Counted from the stretch's first letter, positions 16,718 through 25,671 are shown. The stretch: DNA of 64,000 nucleotides from Kibdelosporangium philippinense (GCF_021390435.2 NZ_JAJVCN010000002.1:1178001-1242000); one strand, 5' to 3'. Notes: a model not told the origin generated them from the sequence alone. Numbers and translations are program-made.

Positions 16718-18622
16718 TCAGCCGTCCAGCCGTCCTGGCGTGATGTCCTGCTGGACACGCGAGGCCTGCGGCGCCTGCTGCGTCTCGGCGATCGACGCGC
16801 CACCGAAGATGCCCGCGACCGGCAGCTGAACCGAGGTCTCGGCCAGATGTACGGACACGCCGGGCAGCTGTGCCGGGGACAGGACCATGCTGGTGTCCGA
16901 GCCCGCGATCACCAGCGCCAGCCGGTGACCCTTCGGAACAACATAGTCAGCCGTGGACAGTCGGAAGGTCATCGAGTACTTCTGGCCAGGCGTCAGCGGC
17001 TGCTCGGCACTGAGCGACTTGTAGTTGGCCAGATCCGCCCAGCCACGCGCGACAATCGTCGCATCCACATTGGACACAGTCGCTTCGGTTTCCTTGTAGC
17101 AGGGGTCATCGCCGGGCCGGTTCTCGCCCCAGCAGGTTTCGTTGGTCAGCGTCCGGATTCCTTCGCCCGTCCGGCTACGAATAGTCGCCGGGCCGTAGTC
17201 GACCAGGAACGCGGTCAGGTGTGCGGTCGGCGTCGACGGCGTTGCGCTGACAGTGACCCGCGGAATTCCCGCGAGCCGGACGTCATGGGTCAGCTCGCCG
17301 GTGCTGTAGAGAACACGCTCGCCAGAGGTCGCGTTCGGCGTGCTGATAGCCGACTCGGGAGTCGTCGTGCCAGGGTCGGTGAAGGACTCAGTCGACGATC
17401 CACCGAAGAAGCTGAGCTTGCCGACGCCCGGCGTGGATCCGGCGACCGGGTGCAGCCGGACCGGCAGCGCGGGCGCGGGCCAGACCGGGTACTCGGTCCA
17501 CTGGTTCACGCCACTTTCCACCGCGACCTGCGGCTCGTGCTCGATACCGTTGCGAACGTTGTGCAGCCAGCGGTCAAACCAGCGGTGCAGCGTCCGAACC
17601 CATTCCGGCCTGCGGAAATCGAACGGGTCGACGTGACCGGTCTGCGACAGCCAGAGCTTGCGTGGCGTGGACCGCGGCAGCGCCTCCAGCCACTGACCCC
17701 AGTTGATCGGCTTGACGTTCAGGTCAGCGCGCCCGTTGATCGAGAACACCGCGGCCTTGACCTTGCTGGCGTTGCGCACGTAATCCCGTTGCTGCCACAT
17801 GGGTGTGTAGTCGCCGTTGGCGGGCGCACCCGTGGTCATCTCGGTACGCACGGCTTCGCAACTGGCCTTGGCATTGGCGTTCTCGAAGTTGCTGCCCAGG
17901 GCCGTCGGCGTGCCCCAGCCGTCGAAGGACACTCCGTCGGACCGGAACCAGTCGTACCACGAGCTGATCGCCTCGACCGGCACGATCGTGCGCAAGCCCT
18001 CGACGCCGGTCGAAGCGACACCCTGGGCAACGCTGCCATCCCAGGACTTGCCGATCATCGCGGCGGCGCCGGTCGTCCACGAGGCCTTGACAGCCGAGCC
18101 GCCAGCCGCCGCCGAGTATCCCGTGGCGCGGCCGTTGAGCCAGTCGATCACGGCCTTGCCCGACGCGACTTCCGAACGCCCGCCGGTGTCCAAGCAGCCA
18201 GTGGACCGGTTGGTGCCACTGAAGTCGATCATGGCAACCGCGTACCCGCGCGGGACGAAGTAGTTGTCGTAGAACAGCGGGAACTTCACGGGCACGCCGT
18301 TGGCGTCGTAAATCTTGCGCTCGGCTTCGTTGCCACGCCCCGCGGTCGCGTAGTACGGACTGGCGTCGATGATCACCGGCACCTTGCCGCGGGTGGCCGG
18401 TCTGATGATGTCGGCCGCCACCCGGTCACCGACGCCGTTGCGGTCGAGGTCCAGCCCAATGTCGACCCAGACCGTCTCCCGGATCGCATCCTGGTAGGAA
18501 TGAACAGGCTGGGTAACACCGTTTTTCACGGTATACGCCGGCTCTGCTGCCTGGGCGGGCACAACCACCGCACCAGACAGCAGCCCGACTAAGCCACCGA
18601 TCAACACCCCACGAATTGACAT
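16718..18622 (-). CDS. secreted Xaa-Pro dipeptidyl-peptidase-like protein (S15/CocE-NonD), copy 1
   Basis: 634 residues with a signal peptide (SIRGVLIGGLVGLLSGAVVV, then PAQAAEP). The alpha/beta-hydrolase core has the nucleophile in GKSWDG (Ser near 193), a candidate Asp in SINGRADLNVKP and the His in SQTGHVDPFDF, followed by the beta-rich C-terminal domain (X-Pro dipeptidyl-peptidase C-terminal type). Predicted to remove Xaa-Pro dipeptides from extracellular peptides or act on related esters/amides. ATG 18622 has TAGCGT seven bases upstream. A close tandem paralogue lies 73 bp upstream. Confidence 0.9.
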   Translation of the reverse strand: MSIRGVLIGGLVGLLSGAVVVPAQAAEPAYTVKNGVTQPVHSYQDAIRETVWVDIGLDLDRNGVGDRVAADIIRPATRGKVPVIIDASPYYATAGRGNEAERKIYDANGVPVKFPLFYDNYFVPRGYAVAMIDFSGTNRSTGCLDTGGRSEVASGKAVIDWLNGRATGYSAAAGGSAVKASWTTGAAAMIGKSWDGSVAQGVASTGVEGLRTIVPVEAISSWYDWFRSDGVSFDGWGTPTALGSNFENANAKASCEAVRTEMTTGAPANGDYTPMWQQRDYVRNASKVKAAVFSINGRADLNVKPINWGQWLEALPRSTPRKLWLSQTGHVDPFDFRRPEWVRTLHRWFDRWLHNVRNGIEHEPQVAVESGVNQWTEYPVWPAPALPVRLHPVAGSTPGVGKLSFFGGSSTESFTDPGTTTPESAISTPNATSGERVLYSTGELTHDVRLAGIPRVTVSATPSTPTAHLTAFLVDYGPATIRSRTGEGIRTLTNETCWGENRPGDDPCYKETEATVSNVDATIVARGWADLANYKSLSAEQPLTPGQKYSMTFRLSTADYVVPKGHRLALVIAGSDTSMVLSPAQLPGVSVHLAETSVQLPVAGIFGGASIAETQQAPQASRVQQDITPGRLDG

Positions 18623-18629
18623 GCGGGTG

Positions 18630-18635
18630 ACGCTA
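18630..18635 (-). promoter_or_regulatory. -10 element, leaderless S15 peptidase copy 1
   Basis: TAGCGT on the reverse strand, seven bases before ATG 18622. The same hexamer precedes the paralogue at 20594, so the promoter appears to have been duplicated with the gene. Confidence 0.5.
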
Positions 18636-18695
18636 AGCCGCGCACCCTGACCTGTGGCAGCGCCGAAAGTGTTACTTCGTTGAAACTGGCGAAAA

Positions 18696-20594
18696 TTAGC
18701 GACTCCCGTCCAACTGGCCGGGAACGATGTCCTGCTGCACCCTTGTGGCTTGCGCTGACGTGCCGGTTGCCGCCTGTGGCAGCGGGCCGACAACCGGCAG
18801 CTGGATGGAGGTTCCAGCCAGGTCGACGGTGACGCGCGGCAACTGCGACGGGCTCGTGGTCATCGAACTGTCAGTCCCGGCGATCACCAGCGCGAGCCGG
18901 TGGTTGCGTGGCACGACGTAGTCGGCTGCGGAAAGCCGGAATGTCATCGTGTACTTGGTGTTCGGCGTCAGCGTGCGTGGCGTGCTGAGGGACTGGTGGT
19001 TGGCGAGATCGGCCCAGCCGCGCGCGATGATCGTGGCGTCCACAGTAGACGTTGTCGCTTCGGTTTCCTTGTAGCAGGCGTCATCGCCGGTCCGGTTCTC
19101 GCCCCAGCAGGTTTCGTTGGTCAAGGTCCGGATTCCCTCGCCGGTCGTGCTGCGGATCGTCGCGGGGCCGTAATCGACAAGGAATGCCGACAGATGTGCG
19201 GTTGACGTGGATGGCGTGACGGCAACGGTCAGCCGGGAAATTCCAGCAAGCCGCACGTCCGTGCTGAACGGCCCCATGCTGTACAGCACGCGACGCGCCG
19301 AAGTGGCGTTCGGCGAAGCGATGTAGGACGTCGGAGTTCCGGAACCGTTGTCCGTGAAGGAAGAAGTCGACGTGCCAGGGGTCGTGCGCAACGTGCCGAC
19401 ACCGGCGACCGACCCGGCGACTGGATAGAGTTTTTGGTTGCTCAGGCCTGAAGGCGGCCACGTTGCCGAGTCGGACCACTGGTTCACGCCGCGTTCGACG
19501 GACACCTGTGGCTCGTTCTCAATGCCGTTCTGGATGTTCAGCAGCCAGCGGTCGAACCAGCGGTGCAGTGTGCTGACCCATTCGGCCCGGCGGAAATCGA
19601 ACGGGTCGATGTGCCCGGTCTGCGACAGCCACAGCTTGCGCGGCGTCGAAGCGGGCAGCGCGTCGAGCCACTGACCCCAGTTGATCGGCTTGACGTTCAG
19701 GTCGGCGCGACCGTTCACCGAGAAGACAGCAGCCCTGACCTGACTGGCATTGCGCACGAAATCACGCTGCTGCCACATCGCGGTGAAATCGCCATTGGCT
19801 GGCGCGCCGTTGGTCATTTCTGTCCGCACAGCCCCACAACGCGAGCGCGCGTTGGCGTTCTCGAACCCGGAAGCCAGGCTCGTCGGCGTTCCGAAACCCC
19901 GCAGCGACACGCCATCCGAGCGGAACCAGTCGTACCACGAGCTGATCGCCGAGATCGGCACGATCGTGCGCAGCCCGTCGACACCGGTCGCGGCAACACC
20001 GTGGGTGATGCTGCCGTCCCATGACTTGCCGATCATCGCCGCGGCGCCCGTCGACCACGACGCCGTTTTGGTGGAACCACCGGACGCGGCTGAATACCCA
20101 GTCGCGCGGCCGTTGAGCCAATCGATCACGGCCTTGCCCGACGCGATCTCCGACCGTCCACCGGTATCCATGCACCCGGTCGACCGGTTGGAACCGCTGA
20201 AGTCCACCAACGCGACGGCATAACCCCGGGGCACGAAGTAGTTGTCGTAGAACAAGGGGAACTTCACGGGAACGCCGCTCGCGTCGTACGACTTGCGCTC
20301 GCTCTCGTTCCCGCGACCATTGGTCGAGTAGTACGGACTGGCGTCGATGATCACCGGCACCCGGTCAGTCGTGGCGGGCCGGACGATGTCGACGGCAACC
20401 CGATCGCCGACGCCGTTGTTGTCCAGGTCCAACCCGATATCGACCCACGTGCTCTCCCGGATGGCGTCGGCATGGATCGGCTGCGTGACACCATCCTGGA
20501 CAACGAAAGCCGGTTCCGCCGCCTCGGCGGGCAGCACGACCACGCTTGAGAACAGCGCCAGCAAACTACCGGTCAGCCAGCCACGAATCGCCAT
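18696..20594 (-). CDS. secreted Xaa-Pro dipeptidyl-peptidase-like protein (S15/CocE-NonD), copy 2
   Basis: 632 residues, colinear and highly similar to copy 1 over its whole length: the same signal peptide type (AIRGWLTGSLLALFSSVVVL), GKSWDG (Ser near 191), NGRADLNVKP and SQTGHIDPFDF. Differences cluster in the linker after the His motif and at the C-terminus. The tandem arrangement, conserved start region and shared TAGCGT promoter show a local duplication. The first copy downstream lacks a ribosome site and has its own promoter, so the two are separately transcribed. Confidence 0.9.
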   Translation of the reverse strand: MAIRGWLTGSLLALFSSVVVLPAEAAEPAFVVQDGVTQPIHADAIRESTWVDIGLDLDNNGVGDRVAVDIVRPATTDRVPVIIDASPYYSTNGRGNESERKSYDASGVPVKFPLFYDNYFVPRGYAVALVDFSGSNRSTGCMDTGGRSEIASGKAVIDWLNGRATGYSAASGGSTKTASWSTGAAAMIGKSWDGSITHGVAATGVDGLRTIVPISAISSWYDWFRSDGVSLRGFGTPTSLASGFENANARSRCGAVRTEMTNGAPANGDFTAMWQQRDFVRNASQVRAAVFSVNGRADLNVKPINWGQWLDALPASTPRKLWLSQTGHIDPFDFRRAEWVSTLHRWFDRWLLNIQNGIENEPQVSVERGVNQWSDSATWPPSGLSNQKLYPVAGSVAGVGTLRTTPGTSTSSFTDNGSGTPTSYIASPNATSARRVLYSMGPFSTDVRLAGISRLTVAVTPSTSTAHLSAFLVDYGPATIRSTTGEGIRTLTNETCWGENRTGDDACYKETEATTSTVDATIIARGWADLANHQSLSTPRTLTPNTKYTMTFRLSAADYVVPRNHRLALVIAGTDSSMTTSPSQLPRVTVDLAGTSIQLPVVGPLPQAATGTSAQATRVQQDIVPGQLDGSR

Positions 20595-20600
20595 GCCGGA

Positions 20601-20606
20601 ACGCTA
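20601..20606 (-). promoter_or_regulatory. -10 element, leaderless S15 peptidase copy 2
   Basis: TAGCGT on the reverse strand, six bases before ATG 20594, matching the element of copy 1. Confidence 0.5.
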
Positions 20607-20657
20607 AAACGCCGGTCAGCGGGATTGTCAGGGCCGAAGGTGGCAACGGATTCCCAG

Positions 20658-21368
20658 TTAACAGGATTTGCGGCACTCGGTCGGACTGACGCCATAGACC
20701 CGTTTGAAGGCAGCGCTGAAGCCGAAAGCGTCCGCGTACCCAACCTTGCGCGCCACAGATCCGACGGTCGCGGTGGATCCGGCGAGCAGATCAGCGGCCA
20801 GGGACATCCGCCAGTCGGTGAGGTACGTGAGGGGCGGCTTGCCCATGACCTTGACGAACCTGTTGGCCAGAGTCGTGCGGGACACTCCTGCTTCACCTGC
20901 CAACTTCGCCAGCGTCCATGGCTCGGCTGGCGCCGCGTGCATGGCTTTGAGGACGGGGCCGACCGTGGCGTCGTCCCAGCCAGGTGGCACTTTTTGCTGG
21001 TCGAACCAGGCGCGCAGCGTGCATACCAGCAGCCATTCGACCAGGCGGTTCTGGACGAGTTCGCTGCCTGGTTCGTAGCTGGGGGCTTCGCATTCGTGGT
21101 GGATGAGGATGGGCGGCAGGAGTTTTGTCAGGCCTTGGGGCGCGTGATACGTGCCGACGAGCACCTCGGCTCCGGTCGACTTTGCCTCGAATGGGCCACT
21201 CACGATTGCCAGGTCGTGGGTGTTCAGGTGGTTGTCTTCGAGGTGGACTTCGCCTTGGAGGGACGCGAGCAAGGTGAGTTCGCCAGTGAACCGCATTGTG
21301 CCGGTGAGGTGCTTGCGGCCGGTGTTCGTCGACCGGACACCGCGCAGTAGCTCGTCAACCGGATCCAT
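20658..21368 (-). CDS. AraC-family transcriptional regulator
   Basis: 236 residues. The N-terminal part is a cupin-like sensing domain of the AraC_binding_2/CupRhaR type (about 1-110). The C-terminal AraC double HTH is at about 135-235, with LAKLAGEAGVSRTTLANRF and VGYADAFGFSAAFKRVYGVS as its two helices and the usual GVSPTECR end. TAAACT six bases before ATG 21368 fits a leaderless transcript. It is divergent from an NmrA-like oxidoreductase gene 82 bp away, the probable target. Confidence 0.92.
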   Translation of the reverse strand: MDPVDELLRGVRSTNTGRKHLTGTMRFTGELTLLASLQGEVHLEDNHLNTHDLAIVSGPFEAKSTGAEVLVGTYHAPQGLTKLLPPILIHHECEAPSYEPGSELVQNRLVEWLLVCTLRAWFDQQKVPPGWDDATVGPVLKAMHAAPAEPWTLAKLAGEAGVSRTTLANRFVKVMGKPPLTYLTDWRMSLAADLLAGSTATVGSVARKVGYADAFGFSAAFKRVYGVSPTECRKSC

Positions 21369-21374
21369 GCCTGC

Positions 21375-21380
21375 AGTTTA
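21375..21380 (-). promoter_or_regulatory. -10 element, leaderless AraC regulator
   Basis: TAAACT on the reverse strand, six bases before ATG 21368. Confidence 0.4.
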
Positions 21381-21450
21381 CGGACTTTTGGACATGTGCC
21401 GTGTACTCCGCCGCATGGTTTGGTGGGGGCTGAAGTTGTTTCCTTGGGGC

Positions 21451-22269
21451 ATGACGATTTTGGTCCTTGGGGCGACAGGTAAGACCGGAAGCCGTTTGGT
21501 GCGGACCTTGGTCGCGGGTGGTTCACAAGTGCGGGCTGCGTCCCGGTCGGGTTCGGTGCCGTTCGACTGGTCCTTGCCGTCCACTTGGGAGCCTGCGCTG
21601 GCTGGGGTTCGTGCGGTGTATTTGTTGGCTCCGCAGGATCCTGCGGCTGCTTCGGTGTTCGTGAAGCAGGCCGTGCAGGCCGGTGTTACGCGCTTCGTGG
21701 CTTTGTCGGGGCGCGCGATCGACCAGTTCCCCGGATACTTCCTGGGGATGACGGCTGCGGAGGAAGCCGCGCGGGATTCGGGTGCGGAGTGGACAATCAT
21801 TCGCCCGAACAACTTCAACCAGAACTTCTCGGCTTCGGACATCTGGGCTTCTGCGTTGCGCGCGGGTTCCTTGGGGCTGCCAATGGATGCGACCCCGGAG
21901 CCGTTCATCGACGCCCAGGATATTGCTGACGTGGCAGCGGTTTTGCTGACGTCCGACGGGCATCATGGTCAGGTGTACGACCTGTCCGGCCCTCGTGGGA
22001 TCACTTTCGCTGACGCTGTGGCGAAGATTGGCGCGGCGACTGGGCGTTCCATGGAGTTCGTGGAGGTTACGGCTGCGGAGTACCGGGCTTCGCTGCTTGC
22101 GGAGGGGGCTTCGGAGGAGGTCGCGGCCGAGCTGAATGCCTTGTACGACGGGATGAAGGCTGGGTTGTACACGGTTCCCGCTGATGGGGTTCAGCGCGTG
22201 CTTGGCCGCGAGCCTATCGACTTCGACACGTATGTCGCCCGTGCCGCGGCAGAGGGCGCGTGGCGGTAG
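21451..22269 (+). CDS. NmrA-like NAD(P)-binding protein
   Basis: 272 residues with an atypical short-chain dehydrogenase fold. The dinucleotide loop is MTILVLGATGKTGSRLV at the very N-terminus. There is no canonical YxxxK pair, as in NmrA/HSCARG-type proteins that sense NAD(P) or reduce quinones and similar compounds. ATG 21451 starts exactly at the first beta strand and is chosen over upstream starts that would add an unstructured leader. The divergent AraC regulator probably controls it; this pair recurs in actinomycetes as a small redox-responsive unit. Confidence 0.85.
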   Translation: MTILVLGATGKTGSRLVRTLVAGGSQVRAASRSGSVPFDWSLPSTWEPALAGVRAVYLLAPQDPAAASVFVKQAVQAGVTRFVALSGRAIDQFPGYFLGMTAAEEAARDSGAEWTIIRPNNFNQNFSASDIWASALRAGSLGLPMDATPEPFIDAQDIADVAAVLLTSDGHHGQVYDLSGPRGITFADAVAKIGAATGRSMEFVEVTAAEYRASLLAEGASEEVAAELNALYDGMKAGLYTVPADGVQRVLGREPIDFDTYVARAAAEGAWR

Positions 22270-22294
22270 GCCCTGACCAGCGGGAACCTTGAAC

Positions 22295-22354
22295 TGTCGG
22301 ACCCCTGGAGTAATCTAAAAATCAGGGGTCCCCCTGGGGAATTGCTGTTGCGGT
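22295..22354. repeat. 60-bp intergenic element (ACCCCTGGAGTAA family), copy 1
   Basis: It fills the gap between the convergent NmrA-like and accE genes. GGACCCCTG and CAGGGGTCC make a perfect 9-bp stem around a 14-base A-rich loop; TCCCCCTGGGGA follows as a second small hairpin, then AATTGCTGTTGCGGT. An almost identical element lies at 49207-49267, also at a convergent gene junction. A two-sided terminator is the simplest reading, but conservation extends beyond the stems. Confidence 0.75.
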
Positions 22355-22573
22355 TCAGCGCGGGAAGCCGGAGGCGCGCCACGCTCCCGGCCCATGCCGC
22401 AAAGGAGCGCCGAGCAGACGAGCCCGGTCGCTCCATCCTGACGGTGGCTCCGAAGGCTCTGCAGACGGAGAACCTGGCAACGAAGCCACCACAGCCGTCA
22501 ACGCGGCAAGCTCAATGTCGTCCGGCGTGCCGCGGACGATCCGCAGCAGCGGCCGCTGTTCCTCGGCGCTCAC
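22355..22573 (-). CDS. accE: acyl-CoA carboxylase epsilon subunit
   Basis: 72 residues with the epsilon-subunit hallmark RIVRGTPDDIELAALTAVVA and a tryptophan-containing tail (SGWSDRARLLG). In actinobacteria this small protein bridges the biotinylated alpha subunit and the carboxyltransferase beta hexamer. The GTG start overlaps the accD/pccB stop by four bases (GTGA), so the two are translationally coupled. It is easily missed because of its size. The downstream end meets the 60-bp repeat. Confidence 0.9.
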   Translation of the reverse strand: MSAEEQRPLLRIVRGTPDDIELAALTAVVASLPGSPSAEPSEPPSGWSDRARLLGAPLRHGPGAWRASGFPR

Positions 22574-24216
22574 AGCGGAATGTTCCCGTGCTTCTTCACC
22601 GGCAAAGTCTCCCGTTTGTCGCGCAACATTCGCAGCGACCGCGCCACATACCCGCGCGTATAGGAAGGCGGAATCACCGAATCCACATACCCGCGCTCAG
22701 CGGCCGCATACGGGTTGAGCAACGTGTCCTCGTACTCCTGCACGAGTTCCGCGCGCAATGCCTCGACGTCCTTGCCGTCGTCGGCGGCCTTGGCAAGAGT
22801 CTTCCGATGCACGATGTTCGCGGCACCCTGCGCACCCATAACCGCGATCTGCGCGGTAGGCCAAGCGAGGTTCATGTCCGCGCCGAGGTGCTTCGAGCCC
22901 ATAACGTCATACGCCCCACCGAAAGCCTTGCGCGTAATGACAGTCACTTTGGGCACGGTAGCCTCGGCGTAAGCATAGATAAGCTTTGCGCCGCGCCGGA
23001 TGATGCCGTTCCACTCCTGATCCGTACCAGGCAAGAACCCGGGCACGTCAACAAAAGTCAGCACCGGCACGTTGAAAGCATCGCAAGTCCGGACGAACCG
23101 AGCGGCCTTTTCCGACGCGTCAATGTCCAAGCAGCCAGCGAACTGGGTCGGCTGGTTGGCGACCACGCCGACCGCGCGCCCTTCAACTCGCCCGAAACCG
23201 ACCAGGATGTTCGGCGCGAAAAGCTCGTGCACCTCAAGGAACTCGCCGTCGTCGAGCACCCGGGTGATCACTTCGTGCATGTCATACGGCTGGTTCGGCG
23301 AGTCTGGGATCAACGTGTCCAGCTCGCGGTCCGAATCCACCAAAGCATCCGCGATTGAACCGTCCCCGGTGTCCTCGCTGGGAAACACTGGCGGGTCCGA
23401 CAGATTGTTCGAAGGCAGGTACGAAAGCAGGTCCTTCACGTACGCAATGGCGTCATCTTCGTCAGACGCTAGGTAATGCGCGTTCCCGGACTTCGTGTTG
23501 TGCGTCCGGGCCCCGCCGAGCTCCTCGAAAGTCACCTCTTCGCCGGTCACGGTTTTCACCACGTCCGGTCCGGTGATGAACATCTGCGAGGTCTGGTCGA
23601 CCATCACGACGAAGTCCGTCAATGCGGGCGAGTACACGTGCCCGCCCGCATTGGCCCCCATGATCAGCGAGATCTGCGGGATCACGCCCGAAGCCCGCGT
23701 GTTCCGCATGAAGATCTCGCCGTACAGCCCCAGCGAGACGACGCCTTCCTGGATCCGCGCGCCGCCACCTTCGTTGATGCCGATGATCGGGCGGCCTGTC
23801 TTGATCGCCAGGTCCATCACCTTGACGATCTTCTCGCCGTATACCTCGCCGAGCGCGCCGCCAAAGACCGTCACGTCCTGGCTGAACACGCACACCGAGC
23901 GGCCGTCGACAGTGCCGTAACCGGTCACCACCCCGTCGCCGTACGGACGGTTGCGTTCCAGCCCGAAATTCGTGGACCTGTGCCGGGCCAGCTCGTCCAG
24001 CTCAACGAACGAGCCGGGATCCAGTAGCTGGTCGATTCGCTCACGGGCGGTTTTCTTGCCCTTGGCGTGCTGTTTCTCCACCGCTCGGGCCGAGCCTGCG
24101 TGCACGGCCTCGTCGTTGCGGCGGTAGAGATCCGCCAGCTTCCCCGCCGTGGTGTGGATGTCGGCGGACGTGTCTGCACCGGGTGGCGGCCCGAGGGGTT
24201 GTGACGCACTGCTCAT
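22570..24216 (-). CDS. pccB: acyl-CoA (propionyl-CoA) carboxylase beta subunit
   Basis: 548 residues, the full length of the acyl-CoA carboxyltransferase beta family. The two crotonase-like halves are visible: an N-terminal oxyanion region (INEGGGARIQEGVVSL) and a C-terminal one (KAFGGAYDVMGSKHLGADMN), ending in the family signature KHGNIPL. It transfers CO2 from biotin on AccA3 to propionyl- or acetyl-CoA. ATG 24216 has TAGGCT eight bases upstream, so it is probably leaderless. It is coupled to accE and divergent from birA, whose product biotinylates the alpha subunit. Confidence 0.95.
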   Translation of the reverse strand: MSSASQPLGPPPGADTSADIHTTAGKLADLYRRNDEAVHAGSARAVEKQHAKGKKTARERIDQLLDPGSFVELDELARHRSTNFGLERNRPYGDGVVTGYGTVDGRSVCVFSQDVTVFGGALGEVYGEKIVKVMDLAIKTGRPIIGINEGGGARIQEGVVSLGLYGEIFMRNTRASGVIPQISLIMGANAGGHVYSPALTDFVVMVDQTSQMFITGPDVVKTVTGEEVTFEELGGARTHNTKSGNAHYLASDEDDAIAYVKDLLSYLPSNNLSDPPVFPSEDTGDGSIADALVDSDRELDTLIPDSPNQPYDMHEVITRVLDDGEFLEVHELFAPNILVGFGRVEGRAVGVVANQPTQFAGCLDIDASEKAARFVRTCDAFNVPVLTFVDVPGFLPGTDQEWNGIIRRGAKLIYAYAEATVPKVTVITRKAFGGAYDVMGSKHLGADMNLAWPTAQIAVMGAQGAANIVHRKTLAKAADDGKDVEALRAELVQEYEDTLLNPYAAAERGYVDSVIPPSYTRGYVARSLRMLRDKRETLPVKKHGNIPL

Positions 24217-24224
24217 GGCTCGGC

Positions 24225-24230
24225 AGCCTA
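24225..24230 (-). promoter_or_regulatory. -10 element, leaderless pccB
   Basis: TAGGCT on the reverse strand, eight bases before ATG 24216. It shares a 75-bp divergent spacer with the birA promoter. Confidence 0.4.
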
Positions 24231-24278
24231 GCCACGCGCGCGCCACAGCGGTTTCCTGACGAGGCTCACGTCACCCCT

Positions 24279-24284
24279 TAATGT
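24279..24284 (+). promoter_or_regulatory. -10 element, leaderless birA
   Basis: TAATGT lies seven bases before GTG 24292. GGAG directly abuts the GTG and is too close to be a ribosome site, supporting leaderless initiation. Confidence 0.5.
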
Positions 24285-24291
24285 TTCGGAG

Positions 24292-25053
24292 GTGGACCTC
24301 GAACAGCCAAACGGCCCGTACGCGGCCATTACGGTCGTCGACAGCACCACCTCGACGAACGCCGACCTGGAGCGCATGCGGCCGCCGGACCGGACAGTGC
24401 TCATCGCGCGGCAACAAACCGCAGGTGAGGGCCGTCGCGCGCGGTCGTGGACCTCGCCGCCAGGCGGTCTGTACGTCAGCATCTATTACGTGCCGACGGG
24501 CGTGCCAGCGCATCGTTGGCCGTGGTTGACGCTGCTCGCCGGGGTCGCGCTGGTCAACGTCGCTCGGTCGACGGGCGTCGAGGCGGTCTTGAAATGGCCG
24601 AACGACCTGCTGCTGGGTCCCGGTCGTAAGAAAGGCGCCGGTGTCCTGGCCACGACTACCGAACAGGGCGTCGTGCTCGGCATCGGGTTGAACGTGCAAC
24701 CGGTGCAGGCCGAACTGGCGCCCGGTGGCCTCGCGCCGACGTCACTCGTCGAGGAAGGCGCGGACGAACTCGACCTGACCGAGCTGGCGAACCGGCTGCT
24801 GCTCGAACTGGACAAGTGGGAAGCGCCATGGCGCGCGGCCGGTGGTGACGCGGTCGCCAGCGGCCTGCACGAGGAGTACCGCGAACGCTGCGAGACCCTC
24901 GGCCAGGAAGTCCGCGTCGACCTGATCGACGGCTCGTTCGAAGGGACCGCGCGCTACCTGGAAGCGGACGGGACACTCGTGGTCAGGGATGCCGACGGGC
25001 GCGATCGGCCGGTCCCGGCGGGTGACGTCGTGCACTTGCGTACCGCCACTTAG
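24292..25053 (+). CDS. birA: biotin--[acetyl-CoA-carboxylase] ligase
   Basis: 253 residues. The catalytic core is complete: STTSTNADLERMR, the biotinyl-AMP loop region (QQTAGEGRRARSWTSPPGGL, corresponding to GRGRxxR as GEGRRAR), VLKWPNDLLL and GVVLGIGLNV, then a small SH3-like C-terminal domain. There is no N-terminal HTH, so it is a monofunctional ligase rather than a repressor. It attaches biotin to the carrier lysine of AccA3. Divergent from pccB/accE, placing enzyme and cofactor attachment side by side. Confidence 0.94.
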   Translation: MDLEQPNGPYAAITVVDSTTSTNADLERMRPPDRTVLIARQQTAGEGRRARSWTSPPGGLYVSIYYVPTGVPAHRWPWLTLLAGVALVNVARSTGVEAVLKWPNDLLLGPGRKKGAGVLATTTEQGVVLGIGLNVQPVQAELAPGGLAPTSLVEEGADELDLTELANRLLLELDKWEAPWRAAGGDAVASGLHEEYRERCETLGQEVRVDLIDGSFEGTARYLEADGTLVVRDADGRDRPVPAGDVVHLRTAT

Positions 25054-25134
25054 GGCGACATCCGCCATCCTTGACGTTGACCGGGCCGGGCGCAGGTACG
25101 GTAGGCGCGTCATCGTCAGGTACGGGAGGACACC

Positions 25135-25671
25135 GTGGCCTATCCAGACGACCTGCTCAGTGCGAACGAGCGTGTCGTGATCCACAAGCACCCGCACTGG
25201 AAGATGCTGCTGGTGCCGTACATCGTGTTGATCGTCACCCTGGGAGTGGGGATCTGGCTCGCCATCCTCGCGCAGGACCTGTCGTGGAGCACGATCGCGT
25301 TCATCCTGATCGGCGCCGTGGCGTTGCTCCTGATCGTGTGGCTGTTCCTCGCGCCGTTCGTGCGGTGGCGGACCACGCACTTCATCGTCACCACCGATCG
25401 GGTGATGGCGCGGGAAGGCGTGATCAAGCGGACCGGGATCGACATCCCGCTCTCCCGGATCAGCAGTGTCCGCTTCGAGCACGGCCTGATCGACCGGATC
25501 GTCGGCTGTGGGACGCTGATCATCGAGTCGTCGAGCGAGGAGCCGCTCGAGTTCGACGACATCCCGCAGGTCGAGAAGGTGCATTCGTTGCTGTACCGGG
25601 AGATCAACGACAACCCTGAGGACGACTTCGTCCAGCCGACGCAGGAACAACCCCCGGCCCAAGGTCGCTGA
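25135..25671 (+). CDS. PH-domain (bPH2/DUF304) membrane protein
   Basis: 178 residues. Two adjacent TM helices (about 25-48 and 53-78) are followed by a bacterial PH domain of the YdbT/DUF304 type (TTHFIVTTDRVMAREGVIK and IPLSRISSVRFEHGLIDR) and an acidic, Gln/Pro-rich tail. Role unknown in this family. GTG 25135 is set by GGGAGGACACC just upstream. The HMG-CoA lyase gene starts on the base after the stop, so the two are probably co-transcribed. Confidence 0.88.
   Translation: MAYPDDLLSANERVVIHKHPHWKMLLVPYIVLIVTLGVGIWLAILAQDLSWSTIAFILIGAVALLLIVWLFLAPFVRWRTTHFIVTTDRVMAREGVIKRTGIDIPLSRISSVRFEHGLIDRIVGCGTLIIESSSEEPLEFDDIPQVEKVHSLLYREINDNPEDDFVQPTQEQPPAQGR

Noticed and set aside
16673..18592. 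Long open frame (639 codons) on the plus strand
   Set aside because: Exact antisense of the S15 peptidase copy 1, Arg/Gly-rich composition with no motif; typical GC-rich shadow frame.
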